Below, one piece after another: positions 52,011 through 60,984 of a stretch of 64,000 nt of DNA; the first letter of the stretch is position 1; each line of letters begins with the position of its first letter. The stretch covers positions 682,001-746,000 of the forward strand of contig NZ_KE150266.1 in NCBI RefSeq assembly GCF_000411155.1. Direction: 5' to 3'. The DNA comes from Gleimia europaea ACS-120-V-Col10b. GTDB taxonomy: Bacteria; Actinomycetota; Actinomycetes; Actinomycetales; Actinomycetaceae. The position numbers and the translations under genes are program-made. The notes beneath the pieces are model-generated. The model searched no databases and was not told the DNA's origin. It worked only from the letters and a program-made list of their open reading frames with translations.

Positions 52011-53708
52011 ATGGCGACATTCAATGAACGCCTAATCCAACAGTGGATCGACGACGATCCAGACGAGAAATCGAGAGCTGAAATCGAAGGCCTCCTCGCC
52101 ACGTATAAAGCCGGTGGTGAGGCAAGCGCCGAAGCTGAAGTCGAGTTGGCTGACCGCTTCGACGGCACCCTCGAATTTGGTACGGCTGGCCTGCGTGGCA
52201 AGCTCGGTGCCGGCCCCAACCGCATGAACCGAGCCGTCGTTATTCGCGCGGCCGCCGGCCTCGTCGCCTTCCTCAAAGAAAAAGTTGGAGACGACTTCAC
52301 CATGGTTGTGGGCTATGACGCCCGCTATCAGTCTGACCAGTTCGCGAAAGACACGGCTGGCATCGCCACCGCAGCAGGGGGGAAGGTGTACCTGTTTGAC
52401 CAGCACCTACCCACACCCGTTACTGCTTTTGCTCTGCGCCACCTTAACGCCGACGCGGCGGTCATGGTCACGGCCTCGCACAACCCGCCCCAAGACAACG
52501 GCTACAAGGTGTACTTGGGCGGGCGAACCGTCAGCGATTCGGGCCAGGGCGCGCAAATCGTGCCCCCGTTCGACGCGCAAATCTTTGCCCAGATCAAGGC
52601 GGTAAAGTCCATCAAGGCCATTCCGATTGCCGAGGACGGGTGGCAAACCCTGGGCCAGAATATTTTGAACGAATACCTGACCCGCGCGGCATCACTCGTG
52701 CCCGAGGGCCAAAAAGACCTGCGGATCGTCCTCACCTCCATGCACGGCGTGGGCGGCGACACGTGCCTCGAAGCACTTAACCGCGGCGGTTTCAAGGACG
52801 TTCACATCGTCAAGGAACAGCACGATCCCAACCCGGACTTTCCTACCGTTGCGTTCCCGAACCCGGAGGAGCCGGGCGCTTTGGACCTATCTTACGAACT
52901 TGCCCGCAAGGTAGATGCCGACCTCATCCTCGCCAACGATCCGGATGCGGACCGCATGTCGGCCGCTATTAAGGATCCGCGTGCCAAGGGCGGCTGGCGG
53001 CAGCTGGCCGGCGACGAAGTGGGCACCTTGCTGGGGGAGAAAGTCGTGCGCGAACACGCCGGAACCGACGCGGTGGTGGCCAACTCGATCGTGTCTTCAC
53101 GCTTGCTGTCCCAGATTGCCGCGCACTACAACGTGGCCTACAAGGCGACGCTCACCGGCTTCAAGTGGATTTCGCGCGTACCCGGGGTTGTATTTGGTTA
53201 CGAGGAAGCCCTGGGCTATTGCGTTGACCCAGACTATGTGCGCGACAAGGATGGCATCACCGCTTGTCTCGAGCTCGCCCAGATGGCTGCGGAGCGCAAG
53301 GCCGCCGGCTCGTCACTGCTGCAGGCCCTAAACGACCTCGCCCGCCGTCACGGCCTGTACGCAACCGCTCCCCTATCTATCCGCGTCGCAGACCTATCGC
53401 TCATTCCCAAGGGCATGGAGAACCTACGCGGGGGTAGCCTCAAGGAGCTTGCCGGCTCGCCGCTGAAGTCCGTTACGGACCTGTCTGCAGGCTCTCCAGA
53501 GCTTCCGCCCACAGACGGCCTCGTGTTCCTGTCCGAACGTGGCGACCGGGTTGTGGCCCGCCCGTCCGGCACGGAACCGAAGCTCAAGTGCTACCTCGAA
53601 ACCATTGTTGCGGTTCCCGAGGGCGCCAGTATGGACGACGTTCGTGACGAGGCTGACCGTCGCCTCGAACTCATGAAGAAAGACATGCGTGAGGCGCTGG
53701 GTATCTAA
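52011..53708 (+). CDS. Phosphopentomutase/phosphohexomutase (PgcA/PMM-type)
   Basis: A 565-residue alpha-D-phosphohexomutase. Catalytic Ser is in VTASHNPPQDNGYKVY (residues about 146-160), the Mg-binding motif is NDPDADRMS, the sugar-binding loop is GFKWISRVPGVVFGYEEALGY and the phosphate-binding loop is ARPSGTEPKLK. In actinobacteria this gene (often called pmmB) follows PNP, which suggests ribose 1-phosphate/ribose 5-phosphate isomerisation as its role here. The ATG at 52011 has AAGGAAA 5 bases upstream. It ends before a 21-bp hairpin. Confidence 0.92.
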   Translation: MATFNERLIQQWIDDDPDEKSRAEIEGLLATYKAGGEASAEAEVELADRFDGTLEFGTAGLRGKLGAGPNRMNRAVVIRAAAGLVAFLKEKVGDDFTMVVGYDARYQSDQFAKDTAGIATAAGGKVYLFDQHLPTPVTAFALRHLNADAAVMVTASHNPPQDNGYKVYLGGRTVSDSGQGAQIVPPFDAQIFAQIKAVKSIKAIPIAEDGWQTLGQNILNEYLTRAASLVPEGQKDLRIVLTSMHGVGGDTCLEALNRGGFKDVHIVKEQHDPNPDFPTVAFPNPEEPGALDLSYELARKVDADLILANDPDADRMSAAIKDPRAKGGWRQLAGDEVGTLLGEKVVREHAGTDAVVANSIVSSRLLSQIAAHYNVAYKATLTGFKWISRVPGVVFGYEEALGYCVDPDYVRDKDGITACLELAQMAAERKAAGSSLLQALNDLARRHGLYATAPLSIRVADLSLIPKGMENLRGGSLKELAGSPLKSVTDLSAGSPELPPTDGLVFLSERGDRVVARPSGTEPKLKCYLETIVAVPEGASMDDVRDEADRRLELMKKDMREALGI

Positions 53709-53732
53709 CGCATAGCTGGTAGTAGATCCGCA

Positions 53733-53776
53733 AAAGGTTTGGGCCGGGCATTTGCAAATGCCCGGCCCAAACCTTT
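53733..53776. terminator. Very long bidirectional hairpin between pmmB and deoC
   Basis: A 21-base arm (53733-53753) and its exact complement (53756-53776) are separated only by GC. Both sides end in AAA/TTT. It lies between convergent genes and ends both the PNP-mutase transcript and the nucleoside operon. Confidence 0.92.
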
Positions 53777-53787
53777 GTTATCTCAGA

Positions 53788-54438
53788 TTAGTCATCCATG
53801 CCCGCGAGGATAGCCTTCGACGAAGACAGTCCCAGGCGGGAAGCACCAGCCGCAACCATTTCCAGCGCGGTCTTGGTGTCACGAATACCGCCCGAAGCCT
53901 TAACGCCCAGGCGATCCCCCACGGTCTGGCGCATCAGCTTCACAGCGTGAACCGAAGCGCCCCCGGCCGGGTGGAAACCCGTGGAGGTCTTCACATAGTC
54001 AGCTCCCGCTGCCTCAGCAGCCTTACAGCAAGCCACGATCTCCTCATCAGTCAGCGCCGCAGACTCGATGATGACTTTCAAAAGCGCGCCTTCGCTAGCT
54101 TCGCGGACAGCGCGAATGTCAGCCTCGACCTCGGCAAACTTGCCTTCCTTAACGAGCTTCAAGTTCACAACCATGTCGATTTCCTGCGCGCCCAGCGCAA
54201 CCGATTGGCGTGCCTCGGCGGCTTTTACCTCCGGCATGTGTGCACCCGAGGGGAAGCCACACACCACGGCGACCTTCAGACCCTCAGGAACCTCAATGGG
54301 GAGCTGGTTCGGAGAAACGCAAACCGAGAAAGTGCCCAGTTGCGCGCCCTCTGCAATCAATGCCGCAACGTCCTTCGCGGTCGATTCCGGCTTCAGCAGG
54401 GTGTGATCGATCATTTTTGCAAGTTCTGCACGCTTCAT
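53788..54438 (-). CDS. deoC: Deoxyribose-phosphate aldolase
   Basis: A 216-residue class I aldolase cleaving 2-deoxyribose 5-phosphate to glyceraldehyde 3-phosphate and acetaldehyde. The Schiff-base Lys is in [10 protein letters not shown]; the second conserved Lys is in VKASGGIRD. The canonical LETCLL segment is replaced by IIESAAL, a normal variant. The ATG at 54438 (GGAATGGAGAAAAC upstream) is chosen because the longer frame to 54555 runs into the neighbouring gene. The start overlaps the stop of the upstream peptidase-like gene (ATGA). It is the last gene of the nucleoside operon. Confidence 0.94.
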   Translation of the reverse strand: MKRAELAKMIDHTLLKPESTAKDVAALIAEGAQLGTFSVCVSPNQLPIEVPEGLKVAVVCGFPSGAHMPEVKAAEARQSVALGAQEIDMVVNLKLVKEGKFAEVEADIRAVREASEGALLKVIIESAALTDEEIVACCKAAEAAGADYVKTSTGFHPAGGASVHAVKLMRQTVGDRLGVKASGGIRDTKTALEMVAAGASRLGLSSSKAILAGMDD

Positions 54439-54992
54439 GTTTTCTCCATTCCTTCCGGTATTACAGCAACGAGCACGCGCTGCCAATTTCCAAACGCGCG
54501 CTCGCGTGTGCACGAGTGGGAGCGGGCAACAAAATCGTTCCACTCCATCGTCCAATATTTGCCCTCTGCGGGCTCAAAAATCTCTATTTGCTCGCCCCGC
54601 ATGGAGGCGGTAATCACGTGACGGGGAATCACATCTGCAAAACACCACGGTTCTTTCAGCTTCAATGTTCCCCCGCCCGTGAAGAACGCGACGTCCGCGC
54701 CCCTTTTCAGGGCGGACAACGCCAAATCCTCAATGCCCGGAATCCATGCGTATCGCCGATACGTCAGGCCCGTAGCGCGATTAAGCAGGCCCGTCATCGC
54801 CCATGTGGAAGTGCCTAGCCTACGGGGCCAGGGCACTCCCATGCGCGAGGCGATGCGGTGAACGCGTTCTTGTTCCAAAGCTGCCTCAGCTGCGTTCATG
54901 TCCGCATATTTGTGGACAGAGGGCACGTGTTTTGCGGCCACCTGGAGGGCGGCCGCAATGCCACACGTCGTATCCGTAGCCTGCTTATGCAT
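54435..54992 (-). CDS. Uncharacterised C39-peptidase-like protein in the nucleoside salvage operon
   Basis: A 185-residue cytosolic protein. It opens [20 protein letters not shown]: Gln4 and Cys10 have the Q-x5-C-G arrangement of papain-fold peptidase C39 domains. A candidate His125 lies in PRHVITAS and an acidic or polar partner near IEIFEPAEG (Glu138/Glu140). This gives a plausible Cys/His/acid set, but the rest is not recognisable and no signal peptide is seen. It lies between deoA (4-base gap) and deoC (ATGA overlap), so it is produced with them. Function unknown; I would not call it a protease without tests. Confidence 0.6.
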   Translation of the reverse strand: MHKQATDTTCGIAAALQVAAKHVPSVHKYADMNAAEAALEQERVHRIASRMGVPWPRRLGTSTWAMTGLLNRATGLTYRRYAWIPGIEDLALSALKRGADVAFFTGGGTLKLKEPWCFADVIPRHVITASMRGEQIEIFEPAEGKYWTMEWNDFVARSHSCTRERAFGNWQRVLVAVIPEGMEKT

Positions 54993-54995
54993 CAG

Positions 54996-56282
54996 TTAGC
55001 TAATCCGATCCAGCACCACGGAGGCGCGCTCAGCCGGCTTCTCATCGCTAATATCGTAGCCGCCTTCCAGCGTCTGCAATGCGCGTTCGAAACGCTCCGG
55101 CGTTGCCGTGTGCAGCGTCATGAGTGGCTGTCCCTTAACGACCTTGTCGCCCGGCTTAGCGTGCAGTTCAATGCCGGCAACTGCCTGAACATCCTCGCCC
55201 GCGCGGGCACGACCAGCGCCAAGACGCCACGAAGCCACGCCAACCGAAAGCGCGTCGAGGCGGGTTAGGTAACCGTCGCGCTCGGCAACAACGTCGTGCG
55301 TGTCCTTTGCCACCGGAAGTGGAGCATCCGGATCACCGTCCTGAGCGATAATCATTTCCCTCCAGCGATCCATTGCGCGACCATCCTTCAACGCGGCCTC
55401 AACATCCGCGTCCGGCTTGCCAGCAGCGGTGAGCATCTCGCGAGCAAGCTCCACGGTTAGCTCAACGACGTCAGCCGGGCCGCCCCCGGCGAGCACCTCA
55501 ACGGACTCGCGAACTTCGAGGGCGTTACCAACGGTAAGACCCAGCGGGGTGGACATATCGGTAAGAAGCGCGGAAGTCTTAACCCCGTGGTCAGTACCAA
55601 GATCAACCATCGTGCGGGCAAGCTCGCGTGCCTTATCCAGATCCTTCATGAACGCGCCGGAGCCGACCTTCACGTCCAGAACGAGCGAGTCGGTGCCCTC
55701 CGCGATCTTCTTCGACATGATCGATGTGGAAATCAGCGGAATACAATCCACGGTGGAAGTGATGTCGCGCAGCGCGTACAGCTTCTTATCCGCAGGGGCG
55801 AGGCCAGAACCAGCTGCGCAGATTACGCATCCGGGGCCGGCCAGCATGTCAACAACTTCCTGGTTAGATAGGTTAGCCCTCCAACCGGGAATGGACTCCA
55901 GCTTGTCGAGAGTGCCACCCGTATGTCCGAGTCCACGGCCGGAAAGCTGGGGGACAGCCACGTCGAATGCTGCTACCAGCGGGGCGAGGGGTAGCGTGAT
56001 CTTGTCACCCACTCCCCCGGTTGAATGCTTATCTGCGGTGCGGCGCGGTAGCGAGCTGAAGTCCATGCGCTCACCGGAGTTAATCATTGCAAGCGTCCAC
56101 CGCCCAATCTCAGCGCGCGTCATTCCGTTTAGGAAGATCGCCATCGCCATGGCCGCCATCTGCTCTTCACCCACGTCACCGCGAGTGTAAGCGTCAATGA
56201 TCCAGTCGATTTCTTCGGGGGTTAGTTCCCCGCCGTCACGCTTGTGACGGATAACGTCTACTGCGTCAAAAGTTTTCATCAT
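54996..56282 (-). CDS. deoA: Thymidine (pyrimidine nucleoside) phosphorylase
   Basis: A 428-residue phosphorylase releasing thymine or uracil from nucleosides. The family signature SGRGLGHTGGTLDKLESIPG (residues 108-127) is complete, and KHSTGGVGDK is the phosphate loop. The C-terminal pyrimidine phosphorylase domain (LGAGRARAGEDVQAVAGIEL) is intact. Tandem ATGs occur at 56282 and 56279; the former is used here. The start lies one base after the cdd stop. It feeds deoC through deoxyribose 1-phosphate; no dedicated deoB is in the window, although the mutase at 52011 could supply the interconversion. Confidence 0.94.
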   Translation of the reverse strand: MMKTFDAVDVIRHKRDGGELTPEEIDWIIDAYTRGDVGEEQMAAMAMAIFLNGMTRAEIGRWTLAMINSGERMDFSSLPRRTADKHSTGGVGDKITLPLAPLVAAFDVAVPQLSGRGLGHTGGTLDKLESIPGWRANLSNQEVVDMLAGPGCVICAAGSGLAPADKKLYALRDITSTVDCIPLISTSIMSKKIAEGTDSLVLDVKVGSGAFMKDLDKARELARTMVDLGTDHGVKTSALLTDMSTPLGLTVGNALEVRESVEVLAGGGPADVVELTVELAREMLTAAGKPDADVEAALKDGRAMDRWREMIIAQDGDPDAPLPVAKDTHDVVAERDGYLTRLDALSVGVASWRLGAGRARAGEDVQAVAGIELHAKPGDKVVKGQPLMTLHTATPERFERALQTLEGGYDISDEKPAERASVVLDRIS

Positions 56283-56283
56283 T

Positions 56284-56697
56284 CTATGACCTTTCAACTT
56301 CATCTAGGTCGTCTGGGCCGAACGCGTCTGGAAGGACCTCGGCCATGGTTTGGATGCCTCGGGGCATTTTCATAAGAAGCTGTTTGCCTCCGTGCTCGAA
56401 CAGGATTTGGCGACACCGGCCGCACGGCACAATATGGTCACCTTCCTGGTTCACGCAGGTGAATGCGACAAGGCGCCCGCCGCCTCCGTTAATGAGGTCG
56501 GAAATCAGGCCACATTCTGCGCATAGTGTGACTCCCAAGCCCGCGTTCTCCACGTTGCATCCAGTGACAATGCGCCCGTCATCCACGAGCGCAGCAGCGC
56601 CCACGCGGTAGTTCGAGTAGGGCGCGTAAGCTCTGCTGTTTGCAGCTACCGCAGCTTCGTACAGCTTGGTCCAGACTTCTTCATTAATTTCAGTCAT
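56284..56697 (-). CDS. cdd: Cytidine deaminase
   Basis: A 137-residue tetrameric-type deaminase converting (deoxy)cytidine to (deoxy)uridine. The zinc site is present: CNVENAGLGVTLCAECGL (Cys-Ala-Glu with the catalytic Glu) and PCGRCRQIL (two Cys). PYSNYRVGAAALVDDG forms the substrate-binding loop. AAGGAAC lies just before the ATG at 56697, directly downstream of a perfect hairpin. It is followed by deoA, so cytidine is deaminated and then phosphorolysed. Confidence 0.95.
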   Translation of the reverse strand: MTEINEEVWTKLYEAAVAANSRAYAPYSNYRVGAAALVDDGRIVTGCNVENAGLGVTLCAECGLISDLINGGGGRLVAFTCVNQEGDHIVPCGRCRQILFEHGGKQLLMKMPRGIQTMAEVLPDAFGPDDLDEVERS

Positions 56698-56715
56698 GGT
56701 GTTCCTTAGGGATCT

Positions 56716-56747
56716 CCGTTAGCCCCCAAGAATTTGGGGGCTAACGG
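56716..56747. promoter_or_regulatory. Perfect 14-bp hairpin in the permease-cdd spacer
   Basis: CCGTTAGCCCCCAA (56716-56729), loop GAAT, TTGGGGGCTAACGG (56734-56747). On the transcribed minus strand it lies 15 bases after the permease stop and about 18 bases before the cdd start codon, and no T-run follows it. It is more likely an RNA-processing, stabilising or partial-termination element than an efficient terminator. Confidence 0.6.
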
Positions 56748-56762
56748 TTGGTAGATTCCGGT

Positions 56763-58037
56763 TTACGGGTACGGTTTGCCTTCAGCGGCAGGAGCGCGGA
56801 CTACGCCAACAAAACCTGCAACCGCGAGGATCGTAATCATGTACGGGATCATCAGCAGGAACTCGGACGGCACATTCGAGCCAACTGCCTGCATGATGGC
56901 ACCCAGGTTCGTCGCAAAACCGAACAGGAGGGCAGCACCGAACGCGCCCTTCGGGTTCCAGCGTCCAAGGATCATTGCGGCAAGGGCAATAAAGCCGTTG
57001 CCCGCAGCCATGTCCTTCGAGAATGCGAGGCCCTGACCGATCGTGAAGAACGCGCCACCCAGGCCAGCAAGAGCGCCACCCAACAGGACGTTCATCCACC
57101 GCGTGCGATTAACCTTGATACCCACAGTGTCAGCAGCGCGCGGGTGTTCACCACACGCCCTCATGCGCAATCCCCAACGGGAATTGAACACCATGAACTG
57201 CAAGATGATCACCGTGACAAACATCAGGTAAACGAGGATCGACTGGTTGAACAGGATCGGACCGATTACGGGGATGTCTGCAAGTACGGGGATCTTCAAG
57301 TTGGGAAGGCGATTAACCGAGTTCAAAGTCTCCGCGTTGTACTTCAGTACCGTGGAGTAAAGGAACGAGGTCAGACCAACCACCAGCATGTTCAGCACTA
57401 CACCCACGATGATGTGGTCAGTGCGGAAGTTAATGGTGAACAGTGCGAGGAGCACGGCAACGAGCGCCCCCGCGATGGGAGCGCCAATGAGGCCAAAGTA
57501 CGGGTTGCCCGCAACGGAAGCCACAACCGCGCCGAGGAAAGCGCCAAAGAGGAGCTGACCTTCAATCGCAATGTTAATGATGCCCGAACGCTCGTTTACA
57601 ACACCCGAAAGCGCACCGAATACGAGCGGCGTAGCAAATGCTAGCGCGCCGGTCAGCAGCGACACGGCCGGCAGGTGTGCGTCCTTGCCCGCAATAGTGG
57701 ACAGGAGGAACGCAATCACGAATGGCACGGCCACCACTACGAGTAGCCAGCCGTTTACGTTCTTGCGTTCCTTAGCCAAGTACCAGATGTATCCGGTTAC
57801 GGGTACTGCGATTAAGGCCATGATCCACGATGTGAGTCCGGCCGGCAAAGTGGTATTTGGAATGGTGAACCACGAGGTTGCCCCCGCCCAGGAGATCGTC
57901 GAGTCTCCCCTGGTGGTGAGAGCAATTATGACCGTTAGGACTGCCATTACGGTTGCTGCGATCGGATCGCGCAACTGCATCTTCAGGCGGATATCGTCCC
58001 CGGCCTTCTTGTGCTTAACTACGGTTTCAGTACTCAC
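56763..58037 (-). CDS. Nucleoside ABC transporter permease (YufQ/NupQ type)
   Basis: A 424-residue permease of the BPD_transp_2 family. About ten helices are visible, with GVVNERSGIINIAIEGQLLFGA, the conserved signature of the nucleoside/BMP permeases, at about residue 145 and ALAGLGGAFFTIGQG near 310. It has an unusually long N-terminal region (two extra helices, residues 20-85, before the core). It pairs with the preceding permease; the GTG start (58037) overlaps that gene's stop (AAGTGA). With the ATPase and lipoprotein it forms a nucleoside importer. Confidence 0.9.
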   Translation of the reverse strand: MSTETVVKHKKAGDDIRLKMQLRDPIAATVMAVLTVIIALTTRGDSTISWAGATSWFTIPNTTLPAGLTSWIMALIAVPVTGYIWYLAKERKNVNGWLLVVVAVPFVIAFLLSTIAGKDAHLPAVSLLTGALAFATPLVFGALSGVVNERSGIINIAIEGQLLFGAFLGAVVASVAGNPYFGLIGAPIAGALVAVLLALFTINFRTDHIIVGVVLNMLVVGLTSFLYSTVLKYNAETLNSVNRLPNLKIPVLADIPVIGPILFNQSILVYLMFVTVIILQFMVFNSRWGLRMRACGEHPRAADTVGIKVNRTRWMNVLLGGALAGLGGAFFTIGQGLAFSKDMAAGNGFIALAAMILGRWNPKGAFGAALLFGFATNLGAIMQAVGSNVPSEFLLMIPYMITILAVAGFVGVVRAPAAEGKPYP

Positions 58038-59332
58038 TTTGCGGCCTCCTTCTTAACTCCAGCCGAGGCGCGCGCAGCTACCTTTCGCTTGTTGCGGTAG
58101 TACTGAACTGCTTCAGATGCCGCGATAAGCAAAACGATGATCGCCTGCGTGACCTGAACGATATCCACGGGAATTCCAGCGGCTGCCTGCATGGTGGAAC
58201 CGCCGGCAGCGAGTGCACCAAACAAAATGCCGGCGAGCACGGTGCCCAGCGGCGTCGATTTACCAAGTAGCGCAACCGTGATTGCGTCGAAGCCGTAGGA
58301 GCCAGCCGTCGCGCTCGTCAGGAACTTCTCGGTACCCAGCACCGGGGCGGTACCGGCAAGACCGGCGAGGCCACCCGAAATGACGAGGGTCAAGAAGATA
58401 ACGCGCGGAACGGAAATACCTGCTGTGCGAGCAGCGTGCGGGTTTGCGCCTGCGGCGCGAAGCTCGAAGCCGAACGTGGAGCGCTCCAGAAGCCACCATA
58501 CGAATACGGCGGCGAGGATCGCGATGATGAATGAAAAGTCCAGACGGTAGCTTGAGCCGAGCAGGCTCGGGTACGCGGCCGTGTTGGCAACGTACATTGA
58601 CTTACCAGCAGACCCGTCTCCCTTCATGAACTCTTGGCTCAGCGTCCACGAGAGGAACAGCAGAGCAATAGAGTTAAGCATGATGGTGACGATAACTTCG
58701 TTAGCACCAACCTTTGCCTTCAAGAAGCCCGGAATCGCGCCCCACAGAGCACCGCCCACAACAGCACACACAATCGCAACGATGAGGTGCAGGCCAGCTG
58801 GAAGGTGCAGGTGGATGCCCACAACCGTGCCCACGAAAGCACCCATGATCAGCTGCCCTTGAACACCAATGTTGAACAGGCCGGCGCGGAACGAAACCGC
58901 GATTGCAAGGCCGGCAATGATCAAAGGTACCGAACGCGTTAGCGTCTCCAAAAGAGGCTTAATACCAACCGCAAAAGAATCTGCCTGGTAGTTGTAGATG
59001 GAGCCTCTAAACAGGGACGAGAAGAAGCTTTGGAACGTAGCTCCCGCCGCGTTGAAGAAGTCAGACGGCTGGGCAAAAAGGTAGCCGGCAGCGGCCTGTA
59101 CGTCCTCGTTGAAGATAACGACGATCAGCGCACCCAGCACCAGGGCAACAGCAATCGCGCCGAGGATAACGGCCGTGTTGATCGAGAATAGGCGTTGCGT
59201 CAGGCGGCTACCGAAAGGAACCTTTTCAGATTCTGTTTTCTTTTCCTCCTGCTTTTTAGCTTCGCCTTCCTGCATCTTCATTTCGCCGGTCAGCTTCTGG
59301 TCGGCCGGCTGCGGATTTGTTTCCTGACTCAT
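58034..59332 (-). CDS. Nucleoside ABC transporter permease (YufP/NupP type)
   Basis: A 432-residue permease. A hydrophilic, Lys/Glu-rich N-terminus (QEGEAKKQEEKKTESEK, residues ~20-40) precedes eight to ten helices. The family signature SFRAGLFNIGVQGQLIMGA is near residue 145; ISGGLAGLAGTAPVLGTEKF and YGFDAITVALLGKSTPLGT follow. It forms a heterodimeric channel with the next permease. The start overlaps the ATPase stop (ATGA), and the end overlaps the second permease start. The charged N-terminus is longer than in Bacillus YufP. Confidence 0.9.
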   Translation of the reverse strand: MSQETNPQPADQKLTGEMKMQEGEAKKQEEKKTESEKVPFGSRLTQRLFSINTAVILGAIAVALVLGALIVVIFNEDVQAAAGYLFAQPSDFFNAAGATFQSFFSSLFRGSIYNYQADSFAVGIKPLLETLTRSVPLIIAGLAIAVSFRAGLFNIGVQGQLIMGAFVGTVVGIHLHLPAGLHLIVAIVCAVVGGALWGAIPGFLKAKVGANEVIVTIMLNSIALLFLSWTLSQEFMKGDGSAGKSMYVANTAAYPSLLGSSYRLDFSFIIAILAAVFVWWLLERSTFGFELRAAGANPHAARTAGISVPRVIFLTLVISGGLAGLAGTAPVLGTEKFLTSATAGSYGFDAITVALLGKSTPLGTVLAGILFGALAAGGSTMQAAAGIPVDIVQVTQAIIVLLIAASEAVQYYRNKRKVAARASAGVKKEAAK

Positions 59333-60882
59333 TCGCCAGCCTCCTCAATCTTCGTCGTGTGAGCCTGTTCTTTTGCCTCTTCCAGAGGCACACCAGCCAT
59401 CATGAGGCCGAGAACAGAACGCGGCGTTCCCGCCGGAACAATGCCTACGATCTTGCCGCGATACATGACCGCGATACGGTCAGCAAGCGCGTCCACCTCG
59501 TCAAGCTCGGTAGAAATCACCAGAACAGCGGTGTCGTTATCGCGTTCTTGTACGATGCGCTCGTACACGAATTCGATAGAACCAACGTCCAAGCCACGAG
59601 TGGGCTGTGCGGCGACAAGAGTCTCAAGATCGCGCGAAAGTTCGCGCGCCAAAATGGCCTTCTGCGCGTTACCACCCGAAAGCGTAGAAATCGGATCGTG
59701 AACCGAAGTCACGCGCACGTCAAACATGTCGCGCAGTTTCTCCGCGTTCTTCTCTACCACGGCGGGCAACATATTAATGCCCTTCGCGAAAGGCTCGCGG
59801 TCATAAACGTCCAAGATCATGTTCTCCGCAATCGAGAACGAAGCGATCATGCCGTTTGTGGACCTGTCTTCCGGTACGAAGCCAAGACCCTTCTTCTGCA
59901 AACGCTCCTTGATGGTGAAAGCGGAAAGATCTTCACCGCTGATCTTCACTGAACCAGAGTTCGGCTCAATATCGCCCAGGATCGCTTTTGCAAGCTCGGT
60001 TTGGCCGTTCCCCTGCACGCCCGCCACACAGACGATTTCGCCCTTGTGAACATCTAGATTCACGCGGTCAAGCAGGATGTTGCCCTCTTCGCTCACAACC
60101 GACAAGTCCGTGACCGAAAGGCCTACTTCGCCCAGCTTCGGCTCGCTCTTATCGACGTCAAGCTTGACGGGACGGCCCACCATCTGGGAGGCCAGTTCGG
60201 TTTCTGTAGACTGCGGGGATGCCTCCCCCACAACCTTGCCGCGCCTAATCACCGTGATTCGGTCTGCAACCGCGCGCACCTCACGTAGCTTGTGGGTGAT
60301 GAACACGATCGAAGTGCCCGATTCCTTAAGTTGCACCATGATGTCCATGAGCTCATCGGTTTCTTGCGGCGTGAGCACTGCGGTGGGCTCATCTAGAATC
60401 AGCACCTTGGCTTCACGAGAAAGAGCCTTAATGATCTCAACGCGCTGCTGCGCGCCAACAGAGAGATCTTCAATCCGGGCGTCCGGATCAATGTCGAATC
60501 CGAAACGGGCAGAAAGGTCGTTTACCAGCTTGCGCGCCTTAGCTTTATCAATAACGCCAAGCGCGCCAGTAGGCTCGTAGCCGAGGGCTACAGATTCCGC
60601 CACCGTGAAGACAGGCACCAACATAAAGTGCTGGTGCACCATACCAATACCGGCTGCGACCGCATCTCCGGGGCCGCTGAAATGAACCGGCTTATCATCA
60701 ATTAGGACCTCACCGCCATCTGGCTGGTAGAGGCCGTAAAGGACATTCATCAAAGTTGACTTGCCCGCACCATTTTCCCCTAGAAGAGCATGGATCTCCC
60801 CAGGTTCAACGGTGATGTTTATGTTGTCGTTAGCGACGAGCGGGCCGAAAACTTTGGTGATGCCTCGAAGCTCGAGTTTCAC
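59329..60882 (-). CDS. Nucleoside ABC transporter ATPase (YufO/NupO type, two cassettes)
   Basis: A 517-residue ATPase with two fused ABC domains. The first has Walker A GENGAGKSTLMNVL (about residue 36), signature LSVGAQQRVEI and Walker B LILDEPTAVLTP. The second has a weaker Walker A, GVQGNGQTEL, signature TLSGGNAQKAILARE and the AQPTRGLDVG segment in place of a standard Walker B. This asymmetry is normal for sugar/nucleoside importers of the RbsA type. It starts with a GTG at 60882 (GAAGGAAAACATA upstream). It supplies energy for the nucleoside importer formed by the two permeases. Confidence 0.93.
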   Translation of the reverse strand: MKLELRGITKVFGPLVANDNINITVEPGEIHALLGENGAGKSTLMNVLYGLYQPDGGEVLIDDKPVHFSGPGDAVAAGIGMVHQHFMLVPVFTVAESVALGYEPTGALGVIDKAKARKLVNDLSARFGFDIDPDARIEDLSVGAQQRVEIIKALSREAKVLILDEPTAVLTPQETDELMDIMVQLKESGTSIVFITHKLREVRAVADRITVIRRGKVVGEASPQSTETELASQMVGRPVKLDVDKSEPKLGEVGLSVTDLSVVSEEGNILLDRVNLDVHKGEIVCVAGVQGNGQTELAKAILGDIEPNSGSVKISGEDLSAFTIKERLQKKGLGFVPEDRSTNGMIASFSIAENMILDVYDREPFAKGINMLPAVVEKNAEKLRDMFDVRVTSVHDPISTLSGGNAQKAILARELSRDLETLVAAQPTRGLDVGSIEFVYERIVQERDNDTAVLVISTELDEVDALADRIAVMYRGKIVGIVPAGTPRSVLGLMMAGVPLEEAKEQAHTTKIEEAGE

Positions 60883-60917
60883 TATGTTTTCCTTCGTTTC
60901 AAAGCGCCAAAAGAGCC

Positions 60918-60959
60918 AGATAAGGCCCGGATGCCGAGAAGGGCGCCCGGGCCTTATCT
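60918..60959. promoter_or_regulatory. Hairpin between the lipoprotein and ATPase genes
   Basis: AGATAAGGCCCGG (60918-60930) pairs with CCGGGCCTTATCT (60947-60959), 13 pairs and a 16-base loop. It sits between the binding-lipoprotein gene and the ATPase gene of one transport operon, without a clear T-run. A hairpin here commonly protects the 3' end of the binding-protein message or causes partial termination, giving more lipoprotein than ATPase. Confidence 0.55.
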
Positions 60960-60984
60960 ACCTGGCCTTGGCCAGCTCTGTGTG

